From Phytopythium helicoides (lineage: Eukaryota > Oomycota > Peronosporomycetes > Pythiales > Pythiaceae): a DNA stretch of 64,000 nt. Location of the stretch: positions 1 to 64,000 of the forward strand of contig JANFNE010000011.1 in NCBI GenBank assembly GCA_024867545.1, given 5' to 3'. The notes under the pieces were generated by a model that saw only the letters and a list, made by a program, of their open reading frames with translations, searched no databases and was not told the DNA's origin. This document shows, in pieces, positions 1 to 10,665 of this stretch. Numbering within the stretch: the first letter of the stretch is position 1; each line of letters starts with the position of its first letter. A program made the translations under genes and the position numbers.

Positions 1-2023
1 GTCCACCGCAACGCATACGCAGCAACAACTGCGCTGCTGAGGCAAAACATGTGCGTCGAGGAGTTCGAGTCTAATCTGGCGACAATCACACATCTCTCGC
101 AGAGTCGGCACGACAGTATTTACAGAGCGGATGCACGAAAGGTGCGTGTTAGAGCTGCTTTTTTTTTGTGATATTGGAAGAAGCAAATGCTGAATGATTC
201 TTTGGGTTTATCAGATTCTTCAACTTATGGCAGCTGTTCGACTTGACCCCGACAACATCCAGTTCAATGATACAGACTCGGTAGTTTCAAATGAAGAAAA
301 TCCTGGAGACTGTCCACCAACTGCCAATCACCGTGGAGGGCGGGAGCGCGTTCTCAGTGATGAAGGCAAGAAGCTGTTCCTTGCGGGTCACGCCGACGCA
401 TCCCAAAATGGAAGTGAATCTAGTTGGTCCCATCGCGAAACGATCGGTCACATGGACGGACACCCGAGCAGCTACGCATCCAGTAACTACGGTAGCGAAT
501 ATGAAGGCAACGGTGGTGGGTCGGTCGACAATGGATATGAGCCCCCATCTGCTCTGAGCAATGGCTACGGGCAGACTCGCAAATATGTGGCGAGTTCCTC
601 GACAATCAGTGACCCAGCTTCTGAGGGAGGCAAGGGATTTGACGGCATTAGCGCCCAGCGCTCAGCTTTTGGGTTTATTACAACGGCAGATGTAGAAGAG
701 GATGACTCCTCGCAGACTAGCTCATCGGATCGCCCGTCTACTGGCTTCAACTTCATCCAAAAACGCCAAGACCCAACACCGCCTTCGGTTGATGCTGCTG
801 ATTTCTTGGTCGAAGGTCCCTCAATTCATGCGAGCGATTTTGAAGACAAGTGGGAGTCCAGCAATGAAGTGTACGATTCAGGTCAATATCATCAGTGCTT
901 TCTCGATCTGAGCTGACTTGTCCATTATTTACAGGGAGGAATGGTCCATCGACGTCGGCACCTTGGATGCGCACGAACTGGATGACTACGGTCTTCAGGC
1001 GTACCTCGAGTCATTCCGAATCACGTGTATCTCTAGTGGAAAGATTGGTGGACAGCTGCGATGGCGTCTTGTTGCGGAGCAGGTAAGCTGTGACTGCAAA
1101 ACCTTCTACGTTTCCTCACTGCCCTTTTCTAATGATAATTACTATTTGAGCAGCAGGCAAACGGAACTATCTTTTTGGCCGAATTGTCGGTCATGCCAGG
1201 TCTATCTGACATGACGGTGACTACGAAGTGGATTATCAACTCGCTTCTGTACGACAACGGACACTTGATTTTCATGGAGATCTTGAAGTACGCGATGTTC
1301 GATTTTATCCGTCAAGTTGAGACACAGATGGAGGCTCCAGCACAGCCGACAACTCAACATGTGACCGATCCTTCTCCGCACAAGCCAGCTATGCAGGAAA
1401 AGTATCGTCAACCAAATCTTCCACTCCCTCCTTCAAAGGCGCAGCCACGTACTACAACTAGCAAGGACGAAACGGAAGAGGAGGACGACGACGCGATGGA
1501 TGCGCGTGACTACCTTTCTCCAAGTCCTGCAATCGACGCGGCAAAGTTCGAGCAGGTGTGGGCGAGCTCCTCAGCCATGTAAGTGGTTTATAAGCTCTCT
1601 TGGGTGCTTCGTGAACGCGATTCCTAACGAACATTTATCCCAGCGCCTCGCTGTCGTACACGGTAAATGACACGCCAGAGCAAGATGAACTGATCGAGCT
1701 ATTTAGGCGCAACTGCCTCAGCTGTTTGGCAAGTGGCAGCGTCGATCACTTCTTCAAGTTCTTCTTCTACGCCGAAATGGTTGGTCATGTTTATTCGAGG
1801 TGGCGTATTGAGGCACTCAAAACTAATCTAATCTCGTGCCGTGTCCGATTGGTAGACGGAGCTACAGGTTATCTTTTGCTTAGAAGTCGTCCTGGACGTG
1901 CAGAAGGGTGTGATTGAGGGCACTGTCAAGCGACTTGATTTTCAATCACGCTCAGAGGAAGATGAAGAGCAGATTGACTCGAGCTTCGTTGCGTTTGTGG
2001 AGGAACTACTCCGAGAGTTGTAA
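1..2023 (+). CDS. AP-4 beta-adaptin-like protein, C-terminal part (5' truncated by window)
   Basis: Six exons join in phase: 1-141, 215-870, 935-1082, about 1157-1578, 1644-1779 and 1856-2023. The start lies left of the window. After a serine- and acid-rich linker the protein has two similar modules. Each begins with an F-x-x-x-W segment (FEDKW, FEQVW) and carries a CISSG or CLASG stretch followed by an aromatic strand (RWRLVAEQ, KFFFYAE). This resembles the C-terminal appendage platform of AP-4 beta, which recruits accessory proteins to trans-Golgi vesicle coats. Having the platform twice is odd. The visible N-terminal part does not clearly match an adaptin trunk, so the family call rests on the two modules. 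Alternative: another coat or sorting protein that uses the same fold. Confidence 0.5.
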
Positions 2024-2559
2024 CTAGCGTAACATGGACACTGAGAACCAAAGGCTTGTGCGTTTTTGCTGCCAGGGAATTTGTCTTTGCCAATCGCAAA
2101 CAATCAACCGTTCGAACGGAGTTACCTCCCACCATACAGCAAAGCAGCCGCCATTGCAATGCCTGATGATGAAAACGTACTCGTTTTTCTACGCGTCATG
2201 AGATTATTAGAATGATTATTCTACACGCGCTGGTGGCGCCAACATGATGGTGACCCGCTTTGTGCATGATGATGACCTGCTTCAAGTCTGATAGTGACCT
2301 TCTCGTAGCTCGTATGCAAGTTGTCAAAGCGGAGAGGGTCACCATCATGGCGACTTAGTGGCACTCTTGGTTGCGGCGGCGCTGTCACCCCTGGTGAATT
2401 ACTACTGGTGAATTTCTACTGTACTGGTGAATCATCTCGGTTTGAGCACCAGCAGTTGAAATATCCGTGGCAGCTCCTCCAGCTTGTCTAAGCTCATTTC
2501 TGTTTTTCCCTCCTCCCTCGATAACCATCCATCCATCCCGAAACCTTAAGGAAGCTGCA
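2024..2559. other. Intergenic region with a short triplicated motif
   Basis: This is the gap between the adaptor-like gene and the SDR gene. It holds three copies of the nonamer CTGGTGAAT, at 2391-2399, 2405-2413 and 2424-2432, just upstream of the SDR initiator. They could be factor-binding sites or a small local duplication. I see no gene in the rest. Confidence 0.4.
2491..2507 (+). promoter_or_regulatory. Oomycete-type initiator (Inr) upstream of SDR gene
   Basis: GCTCATTTCTGTTTTT fits the oomycete core promoter consensus, a TCATTYY initiator followed by a pyrimidine/T-rich flank. It lies about 60 bp upstream of the ATG at 2560. It argues that transcription starts downstream of the in-frame ATG at 2467, so 2560 is the preferred start codon. 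Confidence 0.5.
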
Positions 2560-3450
2560 ATGGACAAGAAGATAATCCTCGTCACAGGCGGCAACTCGGG
2601 CCTCGGATTCCAGTGCTGCACTTACCTCGCCAAACTTGACAACGTTCACGTCATCCTCGCAGGGCGAAGCCCAGAACGTGTAAACGATGCCGTGGAAAAA
2701 GTCCGCGAGTCTGCTGCTGCGACGAGTGTGGTCGAGGCTGGTATCGTTGACCTCTCAAGCTTCGAGTCAATCCGCAAGTATTGCGAATCGCTAATTGCTC
2801 GGGGTATCACATTTTATTCGATTGTCTGCAACGCTGGCATCCAGCCTACTGAAAAGCGAATGACCGTTGATGGATTCGAGAGCGCATTCGGTACCAATCA
2901 TCTCGGCCACTTCTTGCTGGTGTCGCTACTCCGAGAACGTGTAGCGAAGCGGATCGTTGTGGTGTCTTCTGAAACCCACGACCCGAATGAAGCTCCTGGA
3001 CTCCCGACACCAGCCATATCGGATCTGGATGCTCTGGCACGTGGTCTTGAACCCTTCTACGGGCAACTTACTTACGGAACCAGCAAACTCTGCAACCTTC
3101 TGTTCGCCAAGGAGTTTGCTCGGCGCTACCCGACCGGACCAGAAGTTCTTGCCTTCACGCCTGGTTTGACTCCAGACACAGGATTGTTTCGTGAGGGCAA
3201 TCGTGTTCTTTGGCCTCTCATGGTGGCCGTTATCCGTGTGACGATGTGGTTTATCAATGGCCGAGTGTCAACATCCGAGTATTCAGGCAGTATGATGGCC
3301 AAGGCCGCCGTGGACGATCCGATGCCCTTTGGTGCAAAGAGCAGCGACTACATCCGAGTTGATGAGGTGTACGAAGCATCTGAGACGGCCAAGAACCCAG
3401 AGCTCGGCCGCTTGCTTTGGGAGAAGTCGGAGAAGTGGGTGAGCAAGTAA
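2560..3450 (+). CDS. Short-chain dehydrogenase/reductase (retinol dehydrogenase/POR-like)
   Basis: Single exon, 296 residues. It has a classical SDR Rossmann fold: TGGNSGLG near the N-terminus binds NAD(P), CNAG follows, a VVSS segment gives the catalytic serine, and YGTSK gives the YxxxK pair. The substrate cannot be read from the sequence. The layout resembles protochlorophyllide-reductase-like and retinol dehydrogenase-like SDRs acting on hydrophobic carbonyls. The start at 2560 places the Rossmann motif a few residues in, as usual. An ATG 93 bases upstream is in frame but lies before the putative initiator. The gene converges on the tyrosinase gene, with about 165 bp between the stop codons. 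Confidence 0.85.
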   Translation: MDKKIILVTGGNSGLGFQCCTYLAKLDNVHVILAGRSPERVNDAVEKVRESAAATSVVEAGIVDLSSFESIRKYCESLIARGITFYSIVCNAGIQPTEKRMTVDGFESAFGTNHLGHFLLVSLLRERVAKRIVVVSSETHDPNEAPGLPTPAISDLDALARGLEPFYGQLTYGTSKLCNLLFAKEFARRYPTGPEVLAFTPGLTPDTGLFREGNRVLWPLMVAVIRVTMWFINGRVSTSEYSGSMMAKAAVDDPMPFGAKSSDYIRVDEVYEASETAKNPELGRLLWEKSEKWVSK

Positions 3451-3615
3451 GGGCGTAGATGTCGACGTGTGGTAGCTTTTGTTTTCCAACGTCACCTGCA
3501 TCTAGTTGTTGATGCAGCAAAATCAATCGTTCATTACGTATTGTTCAAACTACACTCACAGACAAAGAGCAACTGGTCACAAATACACCTTAGTCTCCAT
3601 TCAGCGGCTGTCAAG

Positions 3616-5276
3616 CTAGTGGACTGTTTCACAAACAAAGTGTCGTTGGAATATATCGCGCCATCCAGGCGTCTGGATTCTGTCGCTCTTGTTCTTGATG
3701 GCATCCACGACGGTGCGGCAGTTTGTGTCACCCTCAAGCTTGAAATTGCGTCGAAAGCGCTTCGTGTAGCTTTGGACGCCACCTCGACACTCATCGTAGA
3801 ACACGCAAGTCATTTTCTCGACATCTTCGAGTGCCTCAACGAGTTGCTCGTCCGGTGAGTTGGCGATTGAAGCATTCAAGGCTGCTGCAAAAGCTTCGCC
3901 ATACCACTCGCTCGTGTTGTTGCTGGGAAGAATAACAGCCTCGACGCTCCCAGTGTGTTGCGCTTCCATGCTTTCAGACTCCAGTCGACGCATGTTCCCC
4001 AGAAAGGTTGGCCCAGCGCAAGTTGTGAACATGTCCGCTAGCAAACCTGTCAACTCGTAGTTGTAGCTGAAGGTACCGAGGTTGCGGAGATCAGCAAGGC
4101 CAATGTACTCCGTCGGGAGCCCAGCAAAGAATGGCGCGAGCTCGTTCATTGGATCAAAGACAGAATCTGGGTTGACACCATCTTCGCCGCTCCGGACTAG
4201 AATTGATGACAGGGGCCTGAGTACGCTGTTATCGGGCGTGTTCACCCCAAGCTGCTCTCGTCTCGGACAGGAAGCGAAGATTCGAGGATCACCAAGCTGT
4301 TGCTCGATCGGGATTGGCGCACCGTTGCCGACTACGCACTTGAAGTAGATCGAATGTAGTAGATCCAGTGTCGCGTGATGTGAAAAGAAAATTGGATCCG
4401 CAGGTGCTTCCAGGAAACCCATTGCACCATCTAACGCGTTGTGGATAGTGTCTGGAAGTCCAAAGCACATAATAATCGTTAGCAAAAGAAGAGCAGATGC
4501 AAAATTTTGTAGGACTTACTGTGGATACCACGCTCGATGTTCGTCGCAACACCTGCGATCGTCGGAGTCGCGAAAAGCTGGCGCATCAGCGAGCTCACTG
4601 TGGCAGTCGGAGGATATGCTGTCGAGCTCCACCGGCCTCGCGGAACACATCGAGAGCACTGGTCAGGTCGCAGATGGGAAGCTTCGCAAAAATGGTTGAG
4701 AGGAAATTGGCCGACGCACGTTCCCTGGACCGGCGTCCCGTTGATGACAACTGACCGCTCTCGACCAGCAGTTGACCCTCCGAGTGCTCGGAGAATTGGT
4801 GAGCACTCTTCCATACTCGCGCATGCACCTTCGAGGAATAGCGCGTTGTGATCAACATAATTCCAGTAGGGGATCGTGATGCACGAGAACTCGCCGCCGT
4901 AGCTACGAAGCATGTTCTCAAAGCCAAGCAGCAAAAGTCGGTGCCAGTAGATGAACATGCATGTTCGATGCGCCTCGGCCGTCGTCATTTGCTCAGTATG
5001 GATCTCGACGAACTTGATGTAGAATCCGTCGTCCATAGCTCGAGCAAGTGCACGTAGATACACGTCCTGCTCGATCGGGGAGAGCAAATCCCACGATTTC
5101 CGGATCCGAGGGCCACAAGTCACTGGACTGGCAAACTGTTCACCACCCGTCTTGGTGGCGTTGGATGCTGAGATGCTAGTAATGTTGCCAGATTCCGCAC
5201 AGTTCCATCTTGACACTATAAGCAGCTGAAAAAGAGCGACAGCGAGTGAAAAGCGCTTCATGGGTAGCTTAGGCAC
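3616..5276 (-). CDS. Secreted tyrosinase (type-3 copper oxidase)
   Basis: Two exons, 5276-4520 and 4451-3616, give about 530 residues. The N-terminus is a signal peptide (hydrophobic AVALFQLLIV). CuA site: histidines near residues 93, 103 (AHRTC) and 112 (YWHR). CuB site: HNTIH near 252-256 and a His-His pair in DPIFFSHH near 277-278. The single intron falls inside the CuB motif and splicing makes the HNxxH, which supports the junction. Tyrosinases hydroxylate monophenols and oxidise o-diphenols to quinones. Export suggests wall or sporangium pigmentation or cross-linking, or detoxification of host phenolics; this role is inference. Several N-x-S/T sites fit a secretory route. A start five codons downstream (MKRFS) would also keep the signal peptide. 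Confidence 0.85.
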
Positions 5277-5701
5277 CGGAAGACTTCAATACTCGACAAC
5301 GATAATCGCAAAGTGAGCTCCACGAGCAGCCAGACTTCGAGCAAACACGAGTCCCGCAAGCAATCTCTAAGAAGATGGCGCTACAAGCACATGCACCAGA
5401 GCAAAGCACCCATCTATCCATCTATCCATCCATCCATCCATCCATTCGTCAGTCTGTCCGTCAGTCACGTAGCATTCCGGTTCGCCACAGCACAACAGTC
5501 AGTCAGTTTCAAAATATAGCCATTTCCCGAATTTAACAGTCGTCGAATTCGGGACTCCCAAACCTCGTCGAGCGCATACATTGGTTATCGGAGGTTTCCT
5601 CTCCAAGCCAACCAAAATAAGGCCCAAGAGCTACGGTGGCGCGCCGCCGACCATTCAAGCAAAAGCAGCGCCTGGACGCGAAGCGAAGCGAGGGTTTAAC
5701 C
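5277..5701. repeat. Intergenic region with (CATC)n/(TATC)n tetranucleotide repeat
   Basis: This is the shared upstream region of the divergent tyrosinase and NOP56 genes. A CATC/TATC microsatellite runs from about 5410 to 5446, followed by imperfect GTC(A/T) units. A CCATTTCCCGAATTT stretch near 5519-5533 resembles an initiator for NOP56. No coding potential seen. Confidence 0.6.
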
Positions 5702-7322
5702 ATGGTACGTTGGCTAGCAGCAGGCCGTGGATACAGCTAGCTAGTAGCAGCAGCAGTAGCGCTGACTTGGCGTGGCTATGCAGGGCGCGAACACGTTGGT
5801 GCTGTTCGAGTCGGCGTCGGGCTACGCCCTGTTCGAGGTGGTCGAGCAGGAGGAGGTCGGCTCGCTGCTGGACGAGGTGCAGCAGTCGGTGTCGGACCTG
5901 GGCAAGTTCGGCCGCCTCGTGAAGCTCAAGGCGTTCCAGCCGTTCACGTCGGCCGAGAACGCGCTCGAGAACATCAACAACATCTCGGAGGGCCTGCTCG
6001 GCGACGACCTCAAGAACTTCCTCGAGATGAACCTGCCCAAGGTCAAGGCCGGCAAGAAGGCCAAGTTCTCGCTCGGCGTGCAGGACAAGAACCTCGCGCA
6101 GGCTATCTCGGACGAGCTCAGCGCCCCCTGCAACACGAACGAGACCACGCTCGAGGTGCTGCGTGGCGTGCGTTTCCACTTCAGCAAGTTTGTCAAGGAG
6201 CTCGACAATGGCAACCTCGCCAAGGCGCAGCTCGGTCTCGGTCACTCGTACTCGCGTGCTAAGGTCAAGTTCAACGTCAACCGCGCGGACAACATGATCA
6301 TTCAGAGCATTGCGCTCCTTGACCAGATGGACAAGGACATCAACACGTTCGCCATGCGCGTGCGTGAGTGGTACTCGTGGCACTTCCCGGAGCTCGTCAA
6401 GATTGTCAACGACAACTACGTCTACGCTCGCTGTGCTTCTTTCATCAAGAACCGCAGCACGCTGTCGGAGGACAAGCTTGAGGAGCTGACTTCGATTGTG
6501 CTTGACGAGGACAAGGCCCAGCAGATCCTGCACGCTGCGCGCTCCTCCATGGGTATGGACATGTCGGAGATTGACATGATCAACGTCGACAACTTCACGA
6601 CGCGCCTCATCAAGCTCGCCGAGTACCGTCGTCAGCTGCATGAGTACCTCGTGTCCAAGATGTCGACGGTCGCCCCGAACCTTGCCGCGCTCATCGGCGA
6701 GACGGTCGGCGCTCGTCTCATCTCGCATGCTGGCTCGCTGACCAACCTGGCCAAGTGCCCGGCGTCCACCGTGCAGATCCTTGGTGCTGAGAAGGCCCTG
6801 TTCCGTGCCCTCAAGACGCGCGGCAACACCCCCAAGTACGGCCTTCTGTTCCACTCGTCGTTCATTGGCCGCGCTGCTGCCAAGAACAAGGGCCGCATCT
6901 CCCGCTACCTGGCCAACAAGTGCGCGATCGCCTCGCGTATCGACTCGTTCATTGACGAGCCGACGACGAAGTACGGTGACCAGATGCGCGAGCAGGTCGA
7001 GGAGCGCCTGGCGTTCTACGAGAGCGGCACCGCTCCTCGCAAGAACGCGGACGTGATGCAAGCCGTGTCAGAGGAACTGAAGAAGGAGGGCGCCAAGGCT
7101 GAGGCCGGCGACAAGAAGAGCAAGAAGGACAAGAAGAAGAAGAACAAGCGACCGGCCCCCGAGGAGGAGGAGGTGGTTGAGGCTCCCGTCGAGGCCAAGA
7201 AGTCCAAGAAGGAGAAGAAGAACAAGAAGCACAAGGCGGAGGAGGCCGCGGTGGAAGAGAAGGTGGCTGCCGCGGACGCCGACAAGAAGAAGAAGAAGAA
7301 GAAGAGCAAGAAGGCTGAGTAA
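5702..7322 (+). CDS. NOP56: Nucleolar protein NOP56 (box C/D snoRNP core)
   Basis: NOP56 is a core scaffold of box C/D snoRNPs, which 2'-O-methylate rRNA in the nucleolus. The N-terminal [14 protein letters not shown], the [17 protein letters not shown] segment and the Nop domain ([14 protein letters not shown]...[11 protein letters not shown]) are near-diagnostic. A lysine-rich KKE/KKD tail of about 110 residues ends the protein. My preferred model has a first exon of only the start codon (5702-5704, context AACCATGG). The intron is 5705-5783, giving M-GANTLV. An unspliced start at 5778 would give MQGANTLV. Strong GC bias at third positions creates a 468-residue antisense shadow frame. Downstream, 7323-7625 (about 300 bp to the next start) shows no gene. 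Confidence 0.95.
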
Positions 7323-7625
7323 GTCTGTTGAATCGACTGACCCTTGGTGTCATGTTAGAGACGCGTCTGGGTAGCTCATGGCGAGCGAGGCAGACTGCAG
7401 TTTGCTCTGATCGCTACTTCTGTATTGTTATATATACACCCTTCTTTCTCCAACACTGCAGTCCAAGAGAGCTACCTTATGAAATCTCTCAAACGCAATG
7501 CCCCTGTCATCACCGGAACTCGGAAGTTGTTCCACACTAAAAATATGAAACCCCGCATTTGTGAGGGTGCCTCCTCACGGCACAACATAATTTGTCGGTG
7601 AACGCAGAACTCTGGTCCAAAAGTG

Positions 7626-10598
7626 ATGGCGCTCCCTGTCGGAGGCTCATCTCCGCCAATGATACCCGGTTTGACGTCAACGCACCATCGCGAGTACCAC
7701 CGCGACCACTTTCGCCGTGGACAGCTACTGGAGCGTATGACACTAGGAAAACCCTTAAGTTTCGAGTTGGAAGCGTCAGCAAACGCTAGCGCCAACGCCA
7801 ACGCCAGCACCAAAACAGTAAAGTTCAACGAGCATTCAACAGCTCCGGCTACTAAAAGCTTTGGCCAAAGCCAGAGCTCAGCATTTCGAGAAGATCCAAC
7901 CCAGCCCTCATGGGTCACTCACGACCGTCAGGTCCTACGTTTCTTCGGGTACTTTATAGATCGCGAGCGGGTTGACAGAGAAGTATACGCCGATGCTCGG
8001 ACATTAAACCCAAAGCATTCAGCCGGAACCAGTGAGGCAGTGCGGCGCGTCGTTGTCTGCTTCCACCTTAGCGACCGATCTATCGAAATCTCGGAGCCAC
8101 GCGTGGCAAACAGTGGACGAGTCCAGGGCGCCTTCCTCAAGCGCACTGTTCTTTCAAAGTCTCCTGCAGGTCCTCAATCGCGTCCAGAGCTATATTCGCC
8201 AATGGATTTCCGCGTTGGAGGCAAATTACGAGTCTGTGGACGCATTATTCATCTAGTAGATTGCGACGAAGCAACTCGAGCTTTCTATCGAGACAACAAC
8301 GATCTAGAGGCCATCGAGTCACCTCGAAAGTACCCGGACGACCCACCTGATGCAGCTGCAGAAGAAGTGGCAGCTATTCGCGAGAAGCTTCGCGCAAGGG
8401 AGAAAATACAGAGTGAGAGTGCAGCGGAGAAAGCTCGCAAGTTTCGCGAGCTCTCAGGCAAAGTGCTTCGTTTCTCGGCTGTTTGGAGAGACCCACACCC
8501 ACTGTATCCGCAATCCCATCGTTTGGCTGTTTTGTACTACTTATGCGACGACACTTTGGAAATGCTTGAGCTCGAGCCAAAACCATCAGCATATCAGACG
8601 TCTAGTGCTGACATCACTGGTGGCAATACGAGGTCACGTGTGCTTCTATCGCGTCGTCGGATAGCACTGGAGAGACCAGGAGACCCCGGACAAAAACGAA
8701 GCGATCTGTCAGCACCTCGGTTTGTTTCGGCACGAGACTTGCGGTGTGGTGAGTGGCTGCGTGTTTTCGCTCGAGACATTTTTCTCGAAGATTGCGATCC
8801 GTTCACACGCACCTATTATCTCGAGGCATTCGGCGTGACTCAAGAACGCTTTTCAGTTAAGAATGCGCCGCAGAGTTCGGCCCAGGCACCAGCAAGCAGC
8901 GAAAACCAGTCGCCAGTAGCTACAAAATGGACTCTTTTCCAGTCTAAGCAGCAAACTAAGCCTGAAGGTCGGGCATACGAGCTACGGCACGATGGAGGGA
9001 CTTCTATCAACCAGCGTGATACATTAGACGGCCGACAGTTGCGCTTTCGAGCACGGTTTCATGGGCTTACTCGAGATGACCCGAATGCAGAGAAACTGTT
9101 TGTACTCACATATTTCCTAGAAGACGACACGTTGGCAGTGTTTGAACCAAGCAAACAAGGTGCAGGAAGCTACAGTGGTGGGGGTAGATTCCTAGATCGG
9201 GGTCGATTTCGAAAGTCTGCCCGAGCAGATGTAGGTGATACCGCCACACGTGAGCAGCAAAAAGAGCGATCAGCGTACAAGGCAGAAGACTTTTATGTTG
9301 GCGCCATCATCTGCTTTGAGTTCTCTCCCAACCAACGGCTCGAGCTGCTTGAAGCTGACGCTCAGACGCTTGCTTGGTGCGAAGCTCACCCGGAATTGTT
9401 TCCATTCTCGGATGCAAATGCGGTGCTAGATATACTTGCATCGTCTACCAATCGGCGGAACGGATGTGACGGGCTGCGAACTTCCTTTCAAAGTTTTGAT
9501 AAGGGCGGAGCGTATCCAGGATCAGTAGCTGTGCAAGAAGCACATGGTGTATTGGTATCTTTTGGGCTGAATCCACAGCAGGCATTAACACTTTGCCGAC
9601 GATTCTCTGCTGCTGATAAGACTATCACTACAATTATGGCTCCTACATCTGCAAGGTCAACCAAAGGACAGCTAAGCGCTTCTGCTCAGCAATCAGTGCA
9701 GAATGAGCCACGAGTAAGTTATCGAGAGCTGTGTGATGCTGTTTCAGCCCGGGTTGTGAGCTCTGATAGCACTGGAAAGAGAGCTGAGAAGTCATTGCAA
9801 GCGATGAAACCACCTGTAGGTCTGTTGGGAAAGCTACAACTGGTTCCGAATCTTCACCATTTCTTTGCAAAACGAGATCGCGAAAGTTCAATTCCAATGC
9901 CACAGTTCTTTGAAGTTACAGCGGCAGCGGGTGTTGAGTTAGACGCGCGAGATGTACAAGAACTGGTGGCAATTGGGTGCGTTCGCAACGGGCGGATTGA
10001 CGTAGATCAGCTTTGGTCATATATCCAAAAGAATGCGGAAGCGAAAAGCGCCCGTCCTCCTGAGGTTCTTCATACTACCCGAACCTATGAAGATGCACTT
10101 GATGATGATACATGGTGGTCGCCTGGTGTTGGGGACCACAGTGAGCCCCCGCTGCAAAATTGGCCGTCCCCGCGGCAGCCTGTTCGTGCTCAGCATGCCA
10201 ACGCAAGTTTAGACAGTAAACGCGATCAAACCTATGTCAAGCCGACCGACATACCGCCAATACCGATGAGCTCAGTGGCAAATAATGTTTCAACAACCAA
10301 CGCTTCACCGAGGCGATTGCAACAGTCACCATTGTCGCGAGATGGTTTAGCTAGCGTTGCTGCCTTGGTTCAGCGAGTATTTGGCACCCGTAAGTACCAG
10401 CTCCGGCGAGCATTTCGCGATCGAGATCGGGATAAATCTGGACGATTGGCAGAAGATGAGTTTATGGACGCAATACTATCCGTCGAGCCAGCTCTATCAG
10501 ATGGTGACACATACTTGATAGCAGACGTCTATTTTCCAACTAACAACTGCACCGTCGACTACAGTGAGCTGCTAGAGCGTGCATTCAGAGCGAACTAG
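7626..10598 (+). CDS. EFHC1/RIB72-like triple-DM10 axonemal protein
   Basis: Single exon, about 990 residues. Three DM10 domains lie roughly at residues 100-225, 277-395 and 468-585. Each starts with a V/QLRFxxxF-type strand and ends with an acidic, cysteine-containing strand (LVDCDEATR, LEDCDPFTR). A C-terminal EF-hand-like segment (DRDRDKSGRLAEDEF) sits near 935. EFHC1/EFHC2 and Chlamydomonas RIB72 are microtubule inner proteins of ciliary doublets, so this is probably a zoospore flagellum protein. It is longer than typical EFHC1 (about 640) or EFHC2 (about 750), mainly from a loosely conserved region between DM10-3 and the EF-hand. The ATG at 7626 gives an N-terminus (LPVGG...IPG) that fits the family. 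It converges on the pseudouridine synthase gene, 67 bp apart. Confidence 0.88.
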   Translation: MALPVGGSSPPMIPGLTSTHHREYHRDHFRRGQLLERMTLGKPLSFELEASANASANANASTKTVKFNEHSTAPATKSFGQSQSSAFREDPTQPSWVTHDRQVLRFFGYFIDRERVDREVYADARTLNPKHSAGTSEAVRRVVVCFHLSDRSIEISEPRVANSGRVQGAFLKRTVLSKSPAGPQSRPELYSPMDFRVGGKLRVCGRIIHLVDCDEATRAFYRDNNDLEAIESPRKYPDDPPDAAAEEVAAIREKLRAREKIQSESAAEKARKFRELSGKVLRFSAVWRDPHPLYPQSHRLAVLYYLCDDTLEMLELEPKPSAYQTSSADITGGNTRSRVLLSRRRIALERPGDPGQKRSDLSAPRFVSARDLRCGEWLRVFARDIFLEDCDPFTRTYYLEAFGVTQERFSVKNAPQSSAQAPASSENQSPVATKWTLFQSKQQTKPEGRAYELRHDGGTSINQRDTLDGRQLRFRARFHGLTRDDPNAEKLFVLTYFLEDDTLAVFEPSKQGAGSYSGGGRFLDRGRFRKSARADVGDTATREQQKERSAYKAEDFYVGAIICFEFSPNQRLELLEADAQTLAWCEAHPELFPFSDANAVLDILASSTNRRNGCDGLRTSFQSFDKGGAYPGSVAVQEAHGVLVSFGLNPQQALTLCRRFSAADKTITTIMAPTSARSTKGQLSASAQQSVQNEPRVSYRELCDAVSARVVSSDSTGKRAEKSLQAMKPPVGLLGKLQLVPNLHHFFAKRDRESSIPMPQFFEVTAAAGVELDARDVQELVAIGCVRNGRIDVDQLWSYIQKNAEAKSARPPEVLHTTRTYEDALDDDTWWSPGVGDHSEPPLQNWPSPRQPVRAQHANASLDSKRDQTYVKPTDIPPIPMSSVANNVSTTNASPRRLQQSPLSRDGLASVAALVQRVFGTRKYQLRRAFRDRDRDKSGRLAEDEFMDAILSVEPALSDGDTYLIADVYFPTNNCTVDYSELLERAFRAN

Positions 10599-10665
10599 TC
10601 CTTGTTCGCGTAATGAGCGAATGAAAATCAAGGTATCCAAGTCTATTGTGCTGCAATGGAAAGAA

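Noticed and set aside
5655..7061. 468-codon minus-strand frame opposite NOP56
   Set aside because: It is a shadow of the highly GC3-biased NOP56 gene; the composition is Arg/Leu/Val-rich without domain signature.
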